NCBI RefSeq assembly: GCF_004000215.1
Contig: NZ_RBVY01000004.1
Span: 124,001 to 188,000 of the forward strand
Length of the DNA stretch: 64,000 nt
Source: Nitratireductor alexandrii
GTDB taxonomy: Bacteria; Pseudomonadota; Alphaproteobacteria; Rhizobiales; Rhizobiaceae
Direction: 5' to 3'
Part shown: positions 33,589 through 42,190 of the stretch, piece by piece
How the letters are laid out: the number at the start of each line of letters is the position of its first letter
Numbering within the stretch: the stretch's first letter is position 1
Notes under the pieces: generated by a model
Told to the model about the DNA's origin: nothing
The model's database searches: none
Seen by the model: only the letters and a program-made list of their open reading frames with translations
Made by a program: the position numbers and the translations under genes

Positions 33589-34939
33589 TATTTTGGTCGT
33601 CGACGACGAAGAAGACATCCGCGAACTCGTCGCCGGCATTCTGGAAGACGAGGGCCACGACGCGCGCACCGCCCACGACAGCGACAGCGCGCTGGCCGCG
33701 ATCGCCGAGCGCGTGCCCTCGCTGATCTTTCTCGACATCTGGCTGCAGGGCTCGCGGCTCGACGGCCTGGCGCTGCTCGACGAGATCAAGACCATCCACC
33801 CGCACGTGCCGGTGGTGATGATTTCCGGCCACGGCACGATCGAGACCGCGGTGTCGGCGATCAAGCGCGGCGCCTACGATTTCATCGAAAAGCCGTTCAA
33901 GGCGGACCGGCTGATCCTGATCTGCGAGCGGGCGCTGGAAACGCTGAAGCTGAAGCGCGAGGTGAGCGAGCTGAAGAAGCGCACCTCCGACACGTTCGAC
34001 CTTATCGGCATGTCGGCGGCGATGAACCAGCTGCGCCACGCCATCGACCGGATCGCGCCTACCAACAGCCGGGTGATGGTGATCGGGCCGTCGGGTTCGG
34101 GCAAGGAAGCGGTGGCGCGCGCCATCCACGCGCTGTCGGCGCGCAAGGAGGGGCCGTTCATCTCGCTCAACGCCGCCACGATCACGCCGGAGCGCATGGA
34201 GATCGAGCTGTTCGGCACCGAACCGAACGGCGCCGAGCGCAAGGTCGGCGCGCTCGAGGAGGCGCATCGCGGCACGCTCTACATCGACGAGATCGCCGAC
34301 ATGCCGCGCGAGACCCAGAACAAGATCCTGCGCGTGCTGGTGGAACAGAAATTCGAGCGCGTCGGCGGCGCCAAGCGCGTCAAGGTCGATGTGCGCATCA
34401 TTTCCTCGACCGCGCAGAACCTGGAAGCCATGATCGCCGAGGGGCGGTTCCGCGAGGATCTCTACCACCGTCTGGCGGTGGTGCCGGTGATCGTGCCGGC
34501 GCTGTCGGAGCGGCGCGAGGACATTCCCTATCTGGTCGACCATTTCATGAAGCAGATGGTGCGCCAGTCGGGGATCAAGCCGCGGCGGATCGGCGACGAC
34601 GTGCTTGCGGTGCTGCAGGCGCACAACTGGCCCGGCAATGTTCGCCAGTTGCGCAACAATGTCGAGCGGCTGATGATCCTGGCGCGCGGCGACGAGGCCG
34701 ACATGCCGATCACCGCCGAGCTTCTGCCGGCCGAGATCGGGGACGTTATGCCACGGGCGCCAAATCAGTCCGACCAGCACATTCTGGCACTGCCGCTGCG
34801 CGAGGCGCGCGAGCATTTCGAAAAGGAATATCTGATCGCCCAAATCAACCGTTTTGGCGGCAACATCTCGCGCACGGCCGAGTTCATTGGTATGGAACGG
34901 TCCGCACTGCATCGGAAGCTGAAATCGCTCGGCGTTTGA
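33578..34939 (+). CDS. ntrX: Response regulator NtrX
   Basis: This 453-residue NtrC-like regulator has a receiver domain with D53 (LIFLDIWLQG), an AAA+ domain with Walker A GPSGSGKEAVARAIH and Walker B GTLYIDEIADM, and a C-terminal Fis-like DNA-binding helix pair (GGNISRTAEFIGMERSALH). The loop that normally holds GAFTGA reads NGAERKVGALEEAHRG, so the sigma-54 contact motif is missing. It is thus more likely a DNA-binding regulator of sigma-70 promoters. It is paired with ntrY. Confidence 0.95.
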   Translation: MTSDILVVDDEEDIRELVAGILEDEGHDARTAHDSDSALAAIAERVPSLIFLDIWLQGSRLDGLALLDEIKTIHPHVPVVMISGHGTIETAVSAIKRGAYDFIEKPFKADRLILICERALETLKLKREVSELKKRTSDTFDLIGMSAAMNQLRHAIDRIAPTNSRVMVIGPSGSGKEAVARAIHALSARKEGPFISLNAATITPERMEIELFGTEPNGAERKVGALEEAHRGTLYIDEIADMPRETQNKILRVLVEQKFERVGGAKRVKVDVRIISSTAQNLEAMIAEGRFREDLYHRLAVVPVIVPALSERREDIPYLVDHFMKQMVRQSGIKPRRIGDDVLAVLQAHNWPGNVRQLRNNVERLMILARGDEADMPITAELLPAEIGDVMPRAPNQSDQHILALPLREAREHFEKEYLIAQINRFGGNISRTAEFIGMERSALHRKLKSLGV

Positions 34940-34961
34940 GGCCGGCTGGACGAGATAGACT

Positions 34962-36338
34962 ATGCGCGTGATCATCTGCGGCGCCGGCCAGGTCGGCTAC
35001 GGCATTGCCGAGCGGCTCGCCGCCGAGCAAAACGACGTCTCCGTCATCGACACCTCGCCCGAGCTCGTGCGCACGATCCGCGACCAGCTCGACGTGCGCG
35101 GCTTCGTCGGCCACGGCGCCCATCCCGACGTGCTGGAAATGGCCGGCGCCCAGCAGGCCGACATGCTGATCGCGGTCACGCTCTACGACGAGGTCAACAT
35201 GACCGCCTGCCAGGTGGCGCATTCGATCTTCAACGTGCCGACCAAGATCGCGCGCATCCGCGCCCAATCCTATCTGCTGCCGCATTATCAGAACCTGTTC
35301 TCGCGCGAGCACCTGCCGATCGACGTCATCATCTCGCCGGAGATCGAGGTCGGCGAGATGGTGCTGCGCCGCATCGCGCTGCCGGGCGCCAACGACGTGG
35401 TGCGCTTCGCCGACAGCAAGGTGGCGATGGTGGCGATCGAGTGCCTGGAAGAGTGTCCGGTGATCGACACGCCGCTGTCGCAATTGACCGAGCTTTTCCC
35501 GGACCTGCCCTCGACCGTGGTCGGGGTGTCGCGCAACGGACGCCTGTTCATTCCCCATTCGGCCGACCAGCTGGTGGCCGGCGACCTTGCCTATGTGGTG
35601 ACGACCACCGACCAGGTGCGCCGCACGCTCGGCCTGTTCGGCCACGAAGAGGTCGAGGCGATGCGCATCGTCATCGGCGGCGGCGGCAATATCGGCCTTT
35701 ACGTCGCCCAGGCGCTGGAGGCGCGCCAGTCGCGCACCAAGGTCAAGATCATCGAGGACACGCGCGAGCGCGCGGTGGCGATCGCCGACAAACTGCGCCG
35801 CACGATCGTCCTGAACGGCAGCGCGCTCGACCAGAAAGTGCTTCTGGAGGCCGATATCCAGGACGCCGACCTGATGGTGGCTTTGACCAACAACGATCAG
35901 GTCAACATCCTGTCGAGCGTGATGGCCAAACGGCTGGGATGCAAGTCGAACCTGGCGCTGATCAACAATCCGACCTATCAGGACTTCACCCGCACGCTCG
36001 GCATCGACGCCCACGTCAACCCGCGCACCGTCACGATCTCGCGCATTCTCCAGCATGTGCGCCGCGGCCGCATCCGCGCCGTGCACAGCGTACAGCGCGG
36101 TTCAGCCGAGATCATCGAGGCCGAGGCGCTCGACACCTCGCCGCTGGTCGGCTCGCCGCTGCGCGACCTGGATCTGCCGGACGGCATGCGGCTGGGCATC
36201 GTCTATCGCGACGGCCGGGCGATCAAGCCCAGCGGCGCGTTCGTGGTCCGGCCCGGCGACCGGATCGTGATTTTTGCGCTCGCCTCGGCCGTGCGCCAGG
36301 TCGAACAGATGTTCCGGGTCAGTCTCGAATATTTCTGA
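34962..36338 (+). CDS. trkA: Trk potassium uptake regulatory protein TrkA
   Basis: This 458-residue cytosolic peripheral protein has two tandem TrkA_N (Rossmann, nucleotide-binding) plus TrkA_C halves. The first begins MRVIICGAGQVGYGIAERLA and the second near residue 232 begins RIVIGGGGNIGLYVAQALEAR. Each has a TrkA_C module after it (about 143-225 and 370-458). It gates the TrkH/TrkG potassium channel in response to NAD(H) or ATP. It follows ntrX, which is the usual rhizobial order (ntrBCYX-trkA). Confidence 0.96.
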   Translation: MRVIICGAGQVGYGIAERLAAEQNDVSVIDTSPELVRTIRDQLDVRGFVGHGAHPDVLEMAGAQQADMLIAVTLYDEVNMTACQVAHSIFNVPTKIARIRAQSYLLPHYQNLFSREHLPIDVIISPEIEVGEMVLRRIALPGANDVVRFADSKVAMVAIECLEECPVIDTPLSQLTELFPDLPSTVVGVSRNGRLFIPHSADQLVAGDLAYVVTTTDQVRRTLGLFGHEEVEAMRIVIGGGGNIGLYVAQALEARQSRTKVKIIEDTRERAVAIADKLRRTIVLNGSALDQKVLLEADIQDADLMVALTNNDQVNILSSVMAKRLGCKSNLALINNPTYQDFTRTLGIDAHVNPRTVTISRILQHVRRGRIRAVHSVQRGSAEIIEAEALDTSPLVGSPLRDLDLPDGMRLGIVYRDGRAIKPSGAFVVRPGDRIVIFALASAVRQVEQMFRVSLEYF

Positions 36339-36381
36339 AATTGCAAAGACCGGCCCGCGCCGGGGCGAAACGAGGGGAACC

Positions 36382-37245
36382 ATGCCGCGTATTTCCTATG
36401 TCAACGGGCGCTATCTGCCCCACGCCGACGCCAAGGTCCACATGGAGGATCGCGGCTACCAGTTCGCCGACGGCGTCTACGAGGTGTGCGAGGTGGCGCG
36501 CGGCCACATCATGGACATGAGCGGCCATCTCGACCGGCTCGACCGCTCGCTGCGCGAACTGGCGATTGCCTGGCCGCTCGAGCGCCGGGTGCTGCCGGCG
36601 ATCATGCGCGAGGTGGTGACGCGCAACCGGGTGCGCGACGGGCTGGTCTATCTGCAGGTCACGCGCGGCGTGGCCCCGCGCGACCACGTCTTTCCCGCCG
36701 CCGGCACGCGTCCCTCGCTGGTGGTGACCGCCAAGCGCTCCGATCCGCAGGCCGCGCGCCGGCGCGTGGAGAGCGGCATTGCGGTCGTCACCGTGCCCGA
36801 GAATCGCTGGGAACGGGTCGACATCAAGACCGTGGGCCTGCTGCCCAACGTGCTGGCGCGCCAGAAGGCCAAGGAGGCCGGCGCCCAGGAAGCCTGGTTC
36901 GTCGATCCCGACGGCACGGTCAAGGAGGGCGCCGCGACCAATGTGTGGATCGTCACCGCGGACGGACATCTGGTCACGCGCCCGGCCGACAAGGGCATCT
37001 TGCGCGGCATCACGCGCGCGACGGTGTTCCGGATCGCCGAAAAACTGGGTTACACGGTGGAGGAACGCGCCTTTACCGTCGCCGAGGCGCTGAAGGCGCG
37101 CGAAGCCTTCGTCACGGCGGCCACGACGGTGGTGATGCCGGTGGTCAGGATCGACGACAAGCCGGTCGCCAACGGCCATCCCGGCACGGTCGCGCTTTCC
37201 CTGCGCGAGGCCTTTTTTGACGTTGCGGAAAAAACCCAAGCCTGA
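36382..37245 (+). CDS. dat: D-amino-acid transaminase (fold-type IV PLP enzyme)
   Basis: This 287-residue class IV aminotransferase converts D-amino acids and 2-oxo acids, for example D-alanine and D-glutamate needed for peptidoglycan. The PLP lysine is K149 in DIKTVGLLPNVLAR. VKEGAATNVWIV contains the PLP-binding Glu, and RGITRATVFRIAE the phosphate-binding region. The N-terminal MEDRGYQFADGVYEV is typical of D-AAT. GAGGGGA precedes ATG 36382. It lies between trkA and hfq, as in other Hyphomicrobiales. Confidence 0.9.
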   Translation: MPRISYVNGRYLPHADAKVHMEDRGYQFADGVYEVCEVARGHIMDMSGHLDRLDRSLRELAIAWPLERRVLPAIMREVVTRNRVRDGLVYLQVTRGVAPRDHVFPAAGTRPSLVVTAKRSDPQAARRRVESGIAVVTVPENRWERVDIKTVGLLPNVLARQKAKEAGAQEAWFVDPDGTVKEGAATNVWIVTADGHLVTRPADKGILRGITRATVFRIAEKLGYTVEERAFTVAEALKAREAFVTAATTVVMPVVRIDDKPVANGHPGTVALSLREAFFDVAEKTQA

Positions 37246-37383
37246 TAACCGCTGAGGGACATGCAATTCCATGCATGCGGGACAGGTCGGTTCCGGCGCC
37301 CGGTTTGTGCGTGTTGCGAACGATGAGGTTCGTCCACGGCGCCCCATTTGACCGACGACAGGGTACGGCGGAAGAGAAGAACA

Positions 37384-37632
37384 ATGGCGGAAAGATCGCA
37401 AAACCTTCAGGACCTCTTCCTGAATACGGTTCGCAAAAGCAAAAACCCCCTGACGATATTTCTGATCAATGGCGTGAAGCTCACCGGGGTGGTGACGTCG
37501 TTCGACAATTTCTGCGTGTTGCTGCGGCGCGACGGGCACTCGCAGCTCGTCTACAAACACGCCATCTCCACCATCATGCCGAGCCAGCCGGTTCAGATGT
37601 TCGATGGTGAAGACAATGGCCGGGACGGTTGA
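37384..37632 (+). CDS. hfq: RNA chaperone Hfq
   Basis: This 82-residue hexameric Sm-like protein mediates sRNA-mRNA pairing. The Sm1 motif [25 protein letters not shown] and the Sm2 motif [12 protein letters not shown] are both intact (listed here as shorter blocks [20 protein letters not shown] and YKHAIST). The length fits rhizobial Hfq. I use the ATG at 37384 because it begins with the standard [14 protein letters not shown]. An earlier frame start at 37348 would add a basic tail. hflX follows directly. Confidence 0.97.
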   Translation: MAERSQNLQDLFLNTVRKSKNPLTIFLINGVKLTGVVTSFDNFCVLLRRDGHSQLVYKHAISTIMPSQPVQMFDGEDNGRDG

Positions 37633-38979
37633 TTGGACATAGCCGAGCCGGGCGGCGGCGCTAAGGCCGTCCAAGCGCAGGTCGAAGGCGAGGGGGCGGC
37701 GACGCGCGCGGCCGTGATCGTTCCGGTCCTGTCGCGCCAGCAATCGCTTGCCCCCACCGATCCGTCGAGCCGGCCGCGCACGCCGCGGGTGCCCGAGGCG
37801 CGCCTGGCCGAGGCGATCGGCCTGGCGCGGGCGATCGACCTCGATCCCTGCCATACCGAAATCGTCACCCTCGCCGCGCCGCGCCCCGGCACGCTGCTGG
37901 GCAGCGGCAAGATCGAGGAGCTGGCCGCACGGCTGCATGACGACACCATCAAGCTGGTGATCGTCGACCATCCGCTGACGCCGGTGCAGCAACGCAATCT
38001 CGAACGCGCGCTTAGCGCCAAAGTGCTCGACCGCACCGGTCTCATCCTGGAGATTTTCGGCCGCCGGGCCCGCACCAAGGAAGGCGCGCTGCAGGTCGAA
38101 CTGGCCCATCTGAACTATCAGCGCGGCCGCCTGGTGCGCAGCTGGACCCACCTCGAACGCCAGCGCGGCGGCGCCGGATTTTTGGGCGGGCCGGGCGAAA
38201 CCCAGATCGAGGCCGACCGCCGGCTTCTGCAGGAGCGCATCACCCGCCTCAAGCGCGAGCTGGAAACGGTGCGTCGCACCCGCGACCTGCACCGCGCCAA
38301 GCGCAAGAAGGTGCCGTTTCCCGTGGTCGCCATCGTCGGCTATACCAATGCGGGAAAGTCGACCCTGTTCAACCGCATGACCGGCGCCGGCGTGCTGGCC
38401 GAGGACATGCTGTTTGCCACGCTCGATCCGACCTTGCGGCGCGTGCGTCTGCCGCACGGCACGATCATGATCCTGTCGGACACGGTCGGCTTCATCTCCG
38501 ACCTGCCGACCCATCTGGTCGCCGCCTTCCGCGCCACGCTGGAAGAGGTGGTCGAAGCCGACCTGATCATCCATCTGCGCGACCTGTCCGATCCCGACGC
38601 CGCCGCCCAGGCCGAGGACGTGGAGGAGATCCTGCGCGACCTGGGCATCGACGCGTCCGACGAGACCAGGGTTCTGGAAGTCTGGAACAAGCTCGACGCG
38701 GTTGAAACGCAGCCCGCCGGCGGCGGCGGCGCGATCGTCATTTCGGCGCTGACCGGGGCGGGGATCGAGACGCTGACGGCCGCCATCGAGGAACGCCTGT
38801 CGGGACATTTGCGTGAAACCACGATCGTGCTGCGGCCTTCGGAGATGAGCCAGCTCGACTGGCTCTACCGCAACGGCGCGGTGCTGGGCCGCGAAGATCT
38901 CGACGATGGCGGCGCCAGATTGACCGTGCGCCTGACACAAGCCGCCGCACGGGAACTGGCGCGCCGCCGCGAAGACTGA
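37633..38979 (+). CDS. hflX: GTPase HflX
   Basis: This 448-residue ribosome-associated GTPase binds 50S subunits and rescues or splits stalled ribosomes. It has an N-terminal HflX domain (LGSGKIEELA, VDHPLTPVQQRNLE, RTGLILEIFGRRARTKEGAL) and a GTPase domain with G1 GYTNAGKSTLFN, G3 DTVGFI and G4 NKLD. It apparently starts at the TTG right after the hfq stop. No ATG fits better, though the first 30 residues are not conserved. hfq-hflX is a conserved pair. Confidence 0.94.
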   Translation: MDIAEPGGGAKAVQAQVEGEGAATRAAVIVPVLSRQQSLAPTDPSSRPRTPRVPEARLAEAIGLARAIDLDPCHTEIVTLAAPRPGTLLGSGKIEELAARLHDDTIKLVIVDHPLTPVQQRNLERALSAKVLDRTGLILEIFGRRARTKEGALQVELAHLNYQRGRLVRSWTHLERQRGGAGFLGGPGETQIEADRRLLQERITRLKRELETVRRTRDLHRAKRKKVPFPVVAIVGYTNAGKSTLFNRMTGAGVLAEDMLFATLDPTLRRVRLPHGTIMILSDTVGFISDLPTHLVAAFRATLEEVVEADLIIHLRDLSDPDAAAQAEDVEEILRDLGIDASDETRVLEVWNKLDAVETQPAGGGGAIVISALTGAGIETLTAAIEERLSGHLRETTIVLRPSEMSQLDWLYRNGAVLGREDLDDGGARLTVRLTQAAARELARRRED

Positions 38980-39216
38980 CGCCGGTCGCCGCCATCCAGA
39001 TTCGTCGCCCGGCCGGGCCCTTGGCAAACATACGAACGCGCGAAAAGGCCGGTTTTGGGTTTGCCCCGATATTCACATGGGCCAGCCAAAGGCTTGTATT
39101 TGCAACCTAAAACCGTCATTGCCCGATATGACGGCCGTTCTGACGCCCCTGGCCGGTCCCACCCGCCCGGGCATTCGCCACCCGCTTCACAATCGCAACG
39201 ATCCGAAGGAGAGATA

Positions 39217-40482
39217 ATGTCCGAAGACAGCCTGCTCGACCACGCGCTGGTTCGCCTAGATCAGGCCGCGAGCCATCTCAACATTGATCCGGACGTGATC
39301 GAGAAACTGAAATATGCGCGGGAGACCACCAAGGTGCGTCTGATGATCCGCATGGATGACGGCTCGCGCAAATCCTTCCTCGCCTGGCGCTGCCGTTACG
39401 ACGACACGCGCGGCCCCACCAAGGGCGGCATCCGCTTCCATCCCGAATCCACCGCCGACGAGGTCGAGACGCTGGCCTTTTGGATGACCTTCAAATGTGC
39501 GGTGATGAACCTGCCTTACGGTGGCGGCAAGGGCGCCGTCCAGGTCGATCCGCGCACCCTGTCGAAGGCCGAGCTCGAACGCCTGTCGCGCGCCTATATT
39601 CAGGCGTTTTCCCGCATTATCGGGCCCGACCGGGACATTCCGGCTCCCGACGTCTACACCAATTCCATGATTATGGGCTGGATGGCCGACGAGTACGCCC
39701 AGATGGTCGGGCAGGCAGAGCCTGCGGTGATCACCGGCAAGCCGATCGCGCTCGGCGGTTCGCTCGGGCGCGGCGACGCGACCGCGCGTGGCGGCTTTTA
39801 TCTCGTGCGCCATCTGGCGGAGAATCTGGGGCTTGGGCAGACCATGCGCGTCGCCATCCAGGGCTTCGGCAATGCCGGTCAGCACATTGCGCGCCTTTTG
39901 GCCGGCGACGGCCACAAGATCGTCGCGGTGTCGGATTCCGAAGGCGCGGTCTATTCGGAGGCCGGGCTGCATGTCGACATGCTGTTCGACGCCAAGGCCG
40001 CGGGCCACTCGGTCGCCAGCACCGCCGGGCAGGGTGGGCACGAATGCATGCCGGCGGCCGATCTGGCCGGGGTCGACTGCGATCTTCTGGTTCCGGCGGC
40101 GCTGGAAAACATGATCCACATCCGCAACGCGGCCTCGGTCAAGGCAACGTTGGTCCTGGAGCTCGCCAACGGCCCGATCACGCCGGAAGCCGATGCGATC
40201 CTGGCCCAAAACAACGTCATCGTGCTTCCCGACATCCTTGCCAATGCCGGCGGCGTGACCGTCTCCTATTTCGAATGGGTGCAAAACCGCCAGGGTTATT
40301 ACTGGACGGAAGAGGAGATCCACGACAAGCTGCGCGGGATCATGGAGCGCGAGGGCCGCGCCGTCTGGGACGTGTCGCGCGCCAAGGACGTGACCATGCG
40401 CACGGCGGCCTATGTCCACGCGCTCGGCCGGCTCGCCGAGGCGATCGAGGCGCACGGCACGCAGAACTTCTTCACCAGCTAA
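39217..40482 (+). CDS. Glu/Leu/Phe/Val dehydrogenase family protein, probably glutamate dehydrogenase
   Basis: This 421-residue NAD(P)-dependent amino-acid dehydrogenase has a substrate domain with NLPYGGGKGAVQVDP (catalytic Lys), PAPDVYTNSMIMGWMADEY (catalytic Asp region), and a Rossmann domain starting VAIQGFGNAGQHIARL. The N-terminus and length match NAD-type glutamate dehydrogenases (GdhA/RocG), but leucine dehydrogenases are close, so the substrate is inferred. AAGGAGAG precedes the ATG at 39217. A longer frame upstream has no similarity. A terminator follows at 40497. Confidence 0.88.
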   Translation: MSEDSLLDHALVRLDQAASHLNIDPDVIEKLKYARETTKVRLMIRMDDGSRKSFLAWRCRYDDTRGPTKGGIRFHPESTADEVETLAFWMTFKCAVMNLPYGGGKGAVQVDPRTLSKAELERLSRAYIQAFSRIIGPDRDIPAPDVYTNSMIMGWMADEYAQMVGQAEPAVITGKPIALGGSLGRGDATARGGFYLVRHLAENLGLGQTMRVAIQGFGNAGQHIARLLAGDGHKIVAVSDSEGAVYSEAGLHVDMLFDAKAAGHSVASTAGQGGHECMPAADLAGVDCDLLVPAALENMIHIRNAASVKATLVLELANGPITPEADAILAQNNVIVLPDILANAGGVTVSYFEWVQNRQGYYWTEEEIHDKLRGIMEREGRAVWDVSRAKDVTMRTAAYVHALGRLAEAIEAHGTQNFFTS

Positions 40483-40496
40483 ACCGTTCGCGCATC

Positions 40497-40525
40497 ATTC
40501 CCGCGGCCGCGCGTCGCGGGAATTT
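40497..40525 (+). terminator. Terminator between convergent gdh and mazG
   Basis: ATTCCCGCG (40497-40505) pairs with CGCGGGAAT (40515-40523) as a perfect 9-bp stem with a 9-base loop, followed by TT. It lies between two convergent genes and could stop transcription from the left. In the other direction it is followed by few T residues. Confidence 0.65.
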
Positions 40526-40584
40526 CTCACCGCATGGCGACGGCGTCGCCGTGCAAGACCCGAAAGACCCGGCGCAGGCGCGCT

Positions 40585-41421
40585 TCAGGGCCCGGTTTCC
40601 TCGCCGGCCTTGGCCTCCTGCCAGAGGGCTTCCATTTCCTCCAGCGAGGCCGCGTCGAGCGTTCGTCCGCGCGCGACGAGCGATCGTTCGACATGGTGGA
40701 AGCGCCGGCGGAACTTGTCGTTGGTACCGCGCAGGGCGGTTTCGGCGTCGGCGCCGACATGGCGGCCGAGATTGACCAGCGCGAACAACACGTCGCCGAA
40801 CTCGTCTTTCACCCGCGCCTGATCCCCGCGCTCCAGCGCCTCGCGTAGCTCGCCGATCTCCTCGCCGATCTTGTCGAGCACCGGACCGGCCTCCGTCCAG
40901 TCGAAGCCGACCCTGGCCGCCCGCTGCTGCAGTTTCAGCGCGCGCGTCAACGCCGGCAGGCCGAGCGGCACGTCGTCGAGATAGCCGGCGCCGGCTTCCG
41001 ACGCCTCCAGGTTCCGGGCGTCGCGCCGGTGCTTGCGCTCGGCCTTTTCCTCGGCCTTGATCGCTTCCCACATGCCTTTGGCGGCACCGGCCGCGCGCGC
41101 CTCGGCGTCGCCGAACACATGCGGATGGCGGCGGATCATCTTGGCGGTGATGGCCTCGACCACGTCGCCGAACGAAAACGCTTCCCGTTCCTCGGCCATA
41201 CGGGCGTGGAACACGACCTGCAAGAGCAGGTCTCCCAGTTCCTCGCGCAGATCGTCGAGATCGCCGCGGGCGATCGCGTCGGCGACCTCGTAGGCTTCCT
41301 CGAGCGTATAGGGCGCGATGGTGGAAAAATCCTGCTCGATGTCCCACGGGCACCCGGTATGCGGGGTGCGCAGCGCGGCCATGATCTCGATCAGGCGCGA
41401 AATGTCCTTGGAGGCTTGCAT
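40585..41421 (-). CDS. mazG: Nucleoside triphosphate pyrophosphohydrolase MazG
   Basis: This 278-residue all-alpha NTP pyrophosphohydrolase has two MazG domains, the first at about 20-115 (YTLEEAYEVADAIARGDLDD, EELGDLLLQVVFHARMAEE) and the second at about 165-270 (EEIGELREALERGDQARVKDEFGD with FALVNLGRHVGAD). It removes non-canonical or excess NTPs. I chose start 41421 because the sequence MQASKDISRLIEIMAALRTP is the standard beginning. The preceding 16 residues are basic and not conserved. It is convergent with gdh. Confidence 0.93.
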   Translation of the reverse strand: MQASKDISRLIEIMAALRTPHTGCPWDIEQDFSTIAPYTLEEAYEVADAIARGDLDDLREELGDLLLQVVFHARMAEEREAFSFGDVVEAITAKMIRRHPHVFGDAEARAAGAAKGMWEAIKAEEKAERKHRRDARNLEASEAGAGYLDDVPLGLPALTRALKLQQRAARVGFDWTEAGPVLDKIGEEIGELREALERGDQARVKDEFGDVLFALVNLGRHVGADAETALRGTNDKFRRRFHHVERSLVARGRTLDAASLEEMEALWQEAKAGEETGP

Positions 41422-41496
41422 GGCGCCGAGACTACGCCGCCGGGCGCGAAACGCCATCGGCGCGGCCACGCCGCTGCGGATTATCCACAGACGGGA

Positions 41497-41982
41497 CTAT
41501 TGCTCGGTCAGGCCGAGCCGGACTTTTTCCAACAGGCGACGAAATTCCTGCTGTTCGGCCTCGCTGAGATTCGAGCCGATGGTGCGGTCGCCGTCCTGTA
41601 CCGCCGGTATCGCGCCGGCAAGCACCTCGCGGCCGCGTTCGGTGATCCAGATCGTGCGGATGCGCCTGTCGGTCGCCAGCGGCCGGCGCTCAACCAGGCC
41701 GTCGCGTTCGAGCCGGTCGATCATCGGCACCAGCGTCGATTTGTCGAGCCCGCGCGCCTTGGCCAACAGGCTCTGACGCGAACCGGGATTGCGCTCGACG
41801 ATGGTCAGAAGCGAAAATTGCTGCGGCGTGATGCCGAAGGCGGCGAGCCGGTTTTCCACCAGCCGGAACGCGGCCAGATAGGTCAGCCGGATCTGGCGGC
41901 CGAGCAGGCCAGGCAGAATGCCCTGATCCAACTCTTCCATGACACTCTCAGGAGCGGTGGTGTCGTGCGGTGCGCCGAACAT
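41497..41982 (-). CDS. MarR-family transcriptional regulator
   Basis: This 161-residue winged-helix regulator has FGITPQQFSLLTIVERNPG (helix 2-3), SLLAKARGLDKSTLVPMIDRLERDGLVER (recognition helix region, quoted in parts as LDKSTLVPMIDRL) and RRIRTIWITERG (the wing). A second possible ATG lies at 41940. The first has TTGAGG upstream. A potential site with TTAC/GTAA arms is at 42025-42034, 43 bases ahead. It is divergent from the large membrane protein at 42191 and may control it. Confidence 0.85.
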   Translation of the reverse strand: MFGAPHDTTAPESVMEELDQGILPGLLGRQIRLTYLAAFRLVENRLAAFGITPQQFSLLTIVERNPGSRQSLLAKARGLDKSTLVPMIDRLERDGLVERRPLATDRRIRTIWITERGREVLAGAIPAVQDGDRTIGSNLSEAEQQEFRRLLEKVRLGLTEQ

Positions 41983-42024
41983 GATGCCTCAACCGTTGTC
42001 GTCCAAGGAATTGGATAGCCATTT

Positions 42025-42034
42025 TTACGTGTAA
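42025..42034. promoter_or_regulatory. Short inverted repeat upstream of MarR gene
   Basis: TTAC (42025-42028) and GTAA (42031-42034) are inverted repeats with a 2-base spacer, 43 bases before the MarR start. The site is small and could be chance, but the position would suit autoregulation. Confidence 0.25.
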
Positions 42035-42158
42035 TGACCATCGCTTATTTAGCAATCTCTTGCATTCATCCCCAGTCCGAATGCATTGCGATCATATTTG
42101 CGGCCATGGGACGGTGGGCACATCGCAAAAGACCGGACACGCCCCATGCTTTCCGTTT

Positions 42159-42172
42159 AAGATAGGTATCTT
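42159..42172. promoter_or_regulatory. Inverted repeat AAGATA-GG-TATCTT before the membrane protein gene
   Basis: A perfect 6-bp inverted repeat with a 2-base spacer lies at 42159-42172, 18 bases before the ATG at 42191. It could be an operator, or a stem near the ribosome site that affects translation. It differs from the TTGYRTACNA sites further on. Confidence 0.35.
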
Positions 42173-42190
42173 CAGTGCAGCCGACAAATC

